64,000 bases of DNA from Streptomyces sp. Ag109_O5-10 (GTDB taxonomy: Bacteria; Actinomycetota; Actinomycetes; Streptomycetales; Streptomycetaceae), in NCBI RefSeq assembly GCF_900105755.1, contig NZ_FNTQ01000001.1, positions 9,114,001-9,178,000 on the forward strand, in the 5' to 3' direction. Position 1 is the first letter of the stretch. Each line of letters opens with the position of its first letter. A model generated the notes under the pieces. It had not been told where the DNA came from. It made no database searches and saw only the letters and a program-made list of their open reading frames with translations. A program made the position numbers and the translations under genes. This document shows, one piece after another, positions 60,439-64,000 of the stretch.

Positions 60439-61263
60439 GTTCTGAGCTCCTCTACGTCAATCTCTACACAACCTTGCGGTAACCAGACGGACATCTGAGC
60501 CGGATGGTTGTACAAAATTTCTCAGAGAATTAAGGAAACACCGAATGTACACACGACTGCCTCACACCTCGGTGTGCTAAGGGTCTCACCGGCGGTAGGT
60601 GGTGAGGGCCATACCGCCGGCCAGACGGTCGCGGCGAAGACGAGGCCGGAGTTCAGGGGCAGATCGCCCGCCGAGCACTGTCGTACTTCGTGTACGGCGC
60701 CGCACCGTCGGCCACACCGCACACCGACCGGGCGATGTCCGGGCTGCCTTCAACCAGCCTCACGAGAAGATCGACAGTCACGGCGCGTACGCGACCACAC
60801 GAGGTGGACCGGAGCCGGAGTTCGACAGCACTGGCAGGGAGCACCCGCTCCCGGGCCGCTCCGCTCGTGCTCAACGCCGGGGCAACGCCCCACATGGCGC
60901 CCGTGCATGAGCAGACCTGGGAGACCTTCAGCCGCAACGGGGAGGCCGACACGCGGCACGTCCTCACCTGGACCGGGGCTGCTCTGCGAGCGCCGCTGGG
61001 CAGAAGACGAAGAAGATCGCGGCGAACAGGTCCCTCAGAGGAGCGAACACGGTGTGGGCGCCCTCCGCGACCTTACGGCGCAGCGCCGCCCGCAGTTCCG
61101 GCGCCGGCCGCACCACGGCACCCGCCGGGCGCCATGACCCGCTGCGGGAGGGCACCGAGCGTCATGGGCTGACCTTCAGGGTGCCGTGCCTTCGTGGAAC
61201 GGGGCACGGCCGGAATGGCCTGGCGGCCATGCGGTGCAGACCGTGGCAGGGAGTGAGAGGCTC
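60439..61263. other. Long non-coding stretch upstream of the Stealth operon
   Basis: This 825-nt region starts with the AT-richer promoter side of the Stealth operon (TTGTACA near 60510 on the minus strand and a TTCTC-A-GAGAA dyad at about 60520). Beyond it I see only the transporter relic at 61003-61104. Confidence 0.5.
61003..61104 (-). pseudogene. Relic of a CPA2-type cation/proton antiporter
   Basis: The minus strand encodes APELRAALRRKVAEGAHTVF and APLRDLFAAIFFVF, matching the conserved helix segment (x-A-P-L-R-D-L-F-x-x-x-F-F-V-x) of Kef/CPA2 antiporters. Frame and flanks are lost on both sides. Confidence 0.5.
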
Positions 61264-61722
61264 GTGAACTCTCCGTACACCCTCGCGTTCGACAGCAGTG
61301 CCGAGGCCGGGACGAGCAGGTTCGGCGGCAAGTGCGCCGCGCTCACCGCGATGACCCGGGCCGGTGCTCCGGTGCCACCCGGGTTCGTGGTGACCATGGA
61401 TGCCTTCGAGGCGCTGCTCGACCGCGGCGGGTTGCGCCGGGACGTCGACGCCGCCCTCGCCGGGCTCGGCGCCGATCCGGGTGCTGTGGCGGCGCGCGGC
61501 GCCGAGAACCGCCGCATGGTGATGGACCAGCCCGTGCCCTCACCGGTCGCGTCGGCGGTGACGGCGGCGTACGAGGAGCTCTGCCGGGCCGTCGGCTGCC
61601 CGGACGCCCCGGTGGCCGTCCGGTCGAGCGCCGACGTGGAGGACCTGACCGAGGCGAGCTGCGCCGGTCAGTACGACACGTGCCTGTGGATCCGGGGTGC
61701 CGACTCCGTGCTCGGGGACATG
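61264..61722 (+). pseudogene. Truncated PEP-synthase/rifampin-phosphotransferase-like gene
   Basis: From GTG 61264 (GAGAGG upstream) the protein begins VNSPYTLAFD and has the ATP-grasp start SRFGGKCAALTAMTRAGAPV, PPGFVVTMDAF and VAVRSSADVEDLTEASCAGQ. Similarity ends near residue 153 (GADSVLGDM); the frame runs on to 61827 with unrelated residues. Intact relatives are about 750-870 residues, so about 80 percent is missing, including the swivelling His domain. The fragment may be a deletion scar next to the FCD regulator. Confidence 0.75.
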
Positions 61723-61768
61723 ACGGCCCCTCAGCGGACCGAGCCCGGCCGGGAACCGGCCCCGTTCG

Positions 61769-62470
61769 CTATGCCTGTGCGGTGTTCGATCGCAGGTGCT
61801 CGCGGAGCCAGTGCTCGGTGTTGCTGACGTGCAGCAGGGCCGCGGCCTGGCTCACCGCGGCGTCGCGGGTGCGGAGGGCGTTGTAGATCGCCTCGTGTTC
61901 GGCGAGAGTCCGCCCGGCGGACTGGTCGTCCAACTGGCCCCGCCAGATCCGGGCGCCCAGGGTACGGCCCGAGATGCCCTCGAGCAGGGTGAGCAGGCTC
62001 TCGTTGCCGGTGGCCGCCACGACCGAGCGGTGGAAGGCCGCGTCATGGACGTTGAGCCGCTCCACGTCGTCGCTCGCCTCCCGCATCGCATCCAAGTGGC
62101 CCTTGACCTCGGCCAGTTGGTCATCGGTGATCCTGGCGGCGGCCAGCCCGGTGGCGAGCGGTTCGAGCAGCCGCCGGACCTCCATGAGATCCAGCAGGGC
62201 GCCCGTGTCGCTCTGGAGGAGCTCCACGGCGCCACCGAGTCCCTCCAGCAGCAGGCTGGGCTGGAGACTGGTCACGTAGGTGCCGTCGCCTCGCCGTACC
62301 TCGAGCACCCGGGCCACGGCCAGTGCCTTGACCGCCTCGCGGGCGAGGTTGCGGGAGAGGCCCAGCTGCGCGGCGAGCTCCGGCTCCGGGGGCAGCTTCG
62401 CGCCCGGTGGCAGTGCGCCGGAGCGGATGAGCTCACGGATCTGCCCGATGGCCCTGTCTGTCAGGGACAA
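61769..62470 (-). CDS. FadR/FCD-type GntR regulator
   Basis: A 233-residue GntR regulator. TTG at 62470 is chosen because AGGAG is 6 nt upstream and the protein then begins right before the winged helix (DRAIGQIRELIRSGALPPGA, LAAQLGLSRNLAREAVKALA). The FCD ligand domain follows: LMEVRRLLEPLATGLAA, HDAAFHRSVVAATGNE and TLAEHEAIYNALRTRD, including Asp/His metal-site residues. It is divergent from the fucosidase gene, with a palindrome in the gap at 62639-62653, so control of fucosidase by fucose or a related acid is the simplest guess. Confidence 0.9.
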   Translation of the reverse strand: MSLTDRAIGQIRELIRSGALPPGAKLPPEPELAAQLGLSRNLAREAVKALAVARVLEVRRGDGTYVTSLQPSLLLEGLGGAVELLQSDTGALLDLMEVRRLLEPLATGLAAARITDDQLAEVKGHLDAMREASDDVERLNVHDAAFHRSVVAATGNESLLTLLEGISGRTLGARIWRGQLDDQSAGRTLAEHEAIYNALRTRDAAVSQAAALLHVSNTEHWLREHLRSNTAQA

Positions 62471-62638
62471 CGTGAGCTCCTTCCGTGAGCGCGCGGTGTG
62501 GTCCGGTGCGCGAATGACCGGGGCGACGCGTCGAGTGTGGCGCCGATCATACCGGGGGGCCGCCGAGCGTCCGCCGTCGGTGTGTGTCACCGCCACATAG
62601 TGCGTTCCGGGACGTCGGTGAAGCCCTTCCCGTCCTCG

Positions 62639-62653
62639 AAACATTGTATGTTT
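62639..62653. promoter_or_regulatory. Palindrome between FCD regulator and fucosidase
   Basis: AAACAT-TGT-ATGTTT is a perfect 6-3-6 palindrome in an AT-rich part of the 381-nt divergent gap 62471-62851, where no gene is visible. It is a candidate operator for the FCD regulator. Confidence 0.55.
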
Positions 62654-62851
62654 GCCGGTGGATAAAGAGCAGCAGATAGCTTATATAGGTACAAAATCCC
62701 GAGTGAAAACCTGTTTTCATCCCTGCACGCCCGTTGACATGGCGATGACACATGGCGGACCTTCTTCCGTAACGGCCGGTGCGCTACGGGTGGTGGCCGT
62801 CGCGCCGGTCCCACCTCTCCCGTCTGCCTTCGTCCGTCACAGGGATGGCCC

Positions 62852-64000
62852 ATGCCCAGTTCGATCAACAGACGTCAGTTCCTGGCCGGTGCCACCTGCG
62901 TGGCCGCCGCAGCCGTCGCGGGGGGAGTGTTCGGCGCCGGCACCGCGCAGGCCGCCCCCAGCACCTACACGCCCGCGTGGAGTTCGGTGAACCAGCACCC
63001 GCCCGCCCCGGAGTGGTTCCAGGACGCCAAGTTCGGCATCTATTTCCACTGGGGCGTCTTCAGCGTCCCCGCCTACGACAGCGAGTGGTACCCCCGCAAC
63101 ATGTACATCAGCGGGAGCAACGCCAACACGCACCACGTCGCGACCTACGGCGACCCCTCCGCGTGGCCGTACCACAACTTCATCAACGGGGCGAACGACA
63201 AGTCGGGCCACTTCACCCAGTTCGCACCCAGACTCAAGTCCGCCGGAGGGAACTTCGACCCCGACGAGTGGGCCCAGCTGTTCGTCGACGCCGGGGCGAA
63301 GTTCGCGGGACCCGTCGCGGAGCACCACGACGGATTCTCCATGTGGGACTCGCAGGTCAACGAGTGGAACTCGGTCGCCAAGGGCCCCAAGCTCGACCTG
63401 CTGAAGCTGTTCACCACGGCGATCCGCGCCAAGAACCTGAAGCTGCTGGTGGCGATGCACCACGCCTACAACTTCAACGGCTACTACGACCACGTGCCCG
63501 CCCAGACCGACCCCAGCCTGAAGAAGCTCTACGGACAGCTGGGCTCCACCGCCGAGAACCAGCTCTGGTACGACAAGCTCAAGGAAGTCATCGACCGCGC
63601 CCAACCGGACATCCTCTGGGAGGACTTCGACCTGAGCAAGGTCGACGAGACACAGCGCCTGAACTTCCTGTCGTACTACTACAACCAGGCCAACTCCTGG
63701 GGCAAAGAGGTCGTCGCCACCTACAAGGACGGCTTCAACGGCCACGGCGAGGTCTTCGACTACGAGCGCGGCGGCCCGGCCGACCGGACCGCGCCCTACT
63801 GGCTCACCGACGACAGCATCTCCAGCTCCAGTTGGTGCTACACGCAGGGGATCGGCTACTACAGCACCCAGCAGATGCTGCACTCCCTGATCGACCGGGT
63901 CAGCAAGAACGGCAACATGCTGCTGAACATCGCGCCGATGGCCGACGGCACGATCCCCCAGGGGCAGAAGGACGTGCTGCTGGGTATCGGCGACTACCTG
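62852..64000 (+). CDS. Secreted GH29 alpha-L-fucosidase, partial (runs off right edge)
   Basis: 383 codons are visible. The N-terminus INRRQFLAGATCVAAAAVAG is a twin-arginine signal ending at AQA near residue 34, so the enzyme is exported folded. GH29 features: EWFQDAKFGIYFHWGVFSVP, the HHDGFSMWDS motif near 160, MHHAYNFNGYY, and DILWEDFD near residue 253, where the catalytic Asp nucleophile is expected; GNMLLNIAPMADGTI follows. The family removes terminal fucose from glycans. AGGGA precedes the ATG at 62852. The C-terminal part, possibly with carbohydrate-binding domains, is outside the window. Confidence 0.95.
   Translation, partial: MPSSINRRQFLAGATCVAAAAVAGGVFGAGTAQAAPSTYTPAWSSVNQHPPAPEWFQDAKFGIYFHWGVFSVPAYDSEWYPRNMYISGSNANTHHVATYGDPSAWPYHNFINGANDKSGHFTQFAPRLKSAGGNFDPDEWAQLFVDAGAKFAGPVAEHHDGFSMWDSQVNEWNSVAKGPKLDLLKLFTTAIRAKNLKLLVAMHHAYNFNGYYDHVPAQTDPSLKKLYGQLGSTAENQLWYDKLKEVIDRAQPDILWEDFDLSKVDETQRLNFLSYYYNQANSWGKEVVATYKDGFNGHGEVFDYERGGPADRTAPYWLTDDSISSSSWCYTQGIGYYSTQQMLHSLIDRVSKNGNMLLNIAPMADGTIPQGQKDVLLGIGDYL

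Noticed and set aside
60690-61172. Plus-strand frame of 160 codons in the gap before the PEP-synthase fragment
   Set aside because: Ser/Thr/Arg/Pro-rich without domains and antisense to the better-supported antiporter relic.
1-64000. CRISPR arrays, rRNA or tRNA genes, integrases or attachment sites
   Set aside because: I saw no regularly spaced direct repeats with unique spacers, no cloverleaf with T-loop motif and no recombinase gene; absence is based on reading, not on a tool run.

Overview
The window is high-GC actinobacterial DNA, almost certainly from a Streptomyces or close relative. Signs are very G/C-biased third codon positions, many GTG/TTG starts, a RheA/Hsp18 pair with its known operator type, TAT and lipobox signals, GntR/TetR/MerR regulators, PAS-GAF-PP2C phosphatases, and many broken gene remnants as is usual on chromosome arms. 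Both edges cut through genes: a PfkB kinase on the left and a GH29 alpha-L-fucosidase on the right.

Region 1 (1-13.6 kb) reads as a complete amino-sugar catabolic locus. It holds a PfkB kinase, an ABC sugar importer (two permeases and a binding protein, no ATPase), a secreted GH114 endo-alpha-1,4-polygalactosaminidase, a Gfo/Idh oxidoreductase, and an operon of GatZ/KbaZ-like protein, AgaS, BadF-type amino-sugar kinase, EamA transporter and GatY/KbaY-like aldolase. A divergent GntR regulator follows, then a 3-hydroxyisobutyrate-dehydrogenase-like enzyme. The simplest reading is breakdown of a galactosamine polymer to oligosaccharides, import, phosphorylation, AgaS conversion to tagatose-6-P, a second phosphorylation and aldol cleavage. 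No NagA/AgaA deacetylase is seen, which fits a de-N-acetylated substrate. At 23.4-25.3 kb a second GH114 enzyme lies tail to tail with a CE4-type polysaccharide deacetylase, apparently part of the same biology.

The most interesting signal is an RNA-like element of about 90-105 nt present three times, each time in sense orientation in the 5' leader of one of these genes: the binding protein (3495-3597), GH114-1 (4638-4740) and GH114-2 (23349-23440). All three copies share three blocks, CCCAGCCGGT, AGTCGCCAGGAC and GTCCGAGGCGGGG. The closing stem changes sequence with compensation between copies. In both GH114 leaders the stem ends just over 20 nt before the start codon. I do not recognise it as a known riboswitch class; it is a candidate new cis-regulatory RNA.

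Region 2 (13.6-25 kb): TetR plus a PAS-GAF-PP2C-HATPase protein, a membrane alpha/beta hydrolase, a divergent SDR/MerR pair around a perfect palindrome, a scramblase-like protein and a nucleotidyltransferase-fold protein, mixed with relics of a transposase, an MFS pump, a dehydrogenase and histidine kinases. Region 3 (25.6-36.6 kb): lipoprotein, aldehyde dehydrogenase, isochorismatase-like hydrolase, TDT-family transporter, FAD monooxygenase, chloroperoxidase-like hydrolase, TetR/SDR and VOC proteins; 29-33 kb looks less GC-rich than its surroundings. Region 4 (36.7-44.9 kb): a 1284-residue XRE-STAND-WD40 protein with 14 repeats, an operon of two I36-like inhibitors around a lipoprotein, and a ChrB-like/MFS pair. 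Region 5 (44.9-53.2 kb): DedA, HtpG, RheA-Hsp18, DUF2267, Sua5, carbonic anhydrase and a zinc alcohol dehydrogenase. Region 6 (53.2-64 kb): several damaged genes, a DLH-like protein lacking its nucleophile, two tandem Stealth-type sugar-phosphate transferases, relics, an FCD regulator and the start of a secreted fucosidase.
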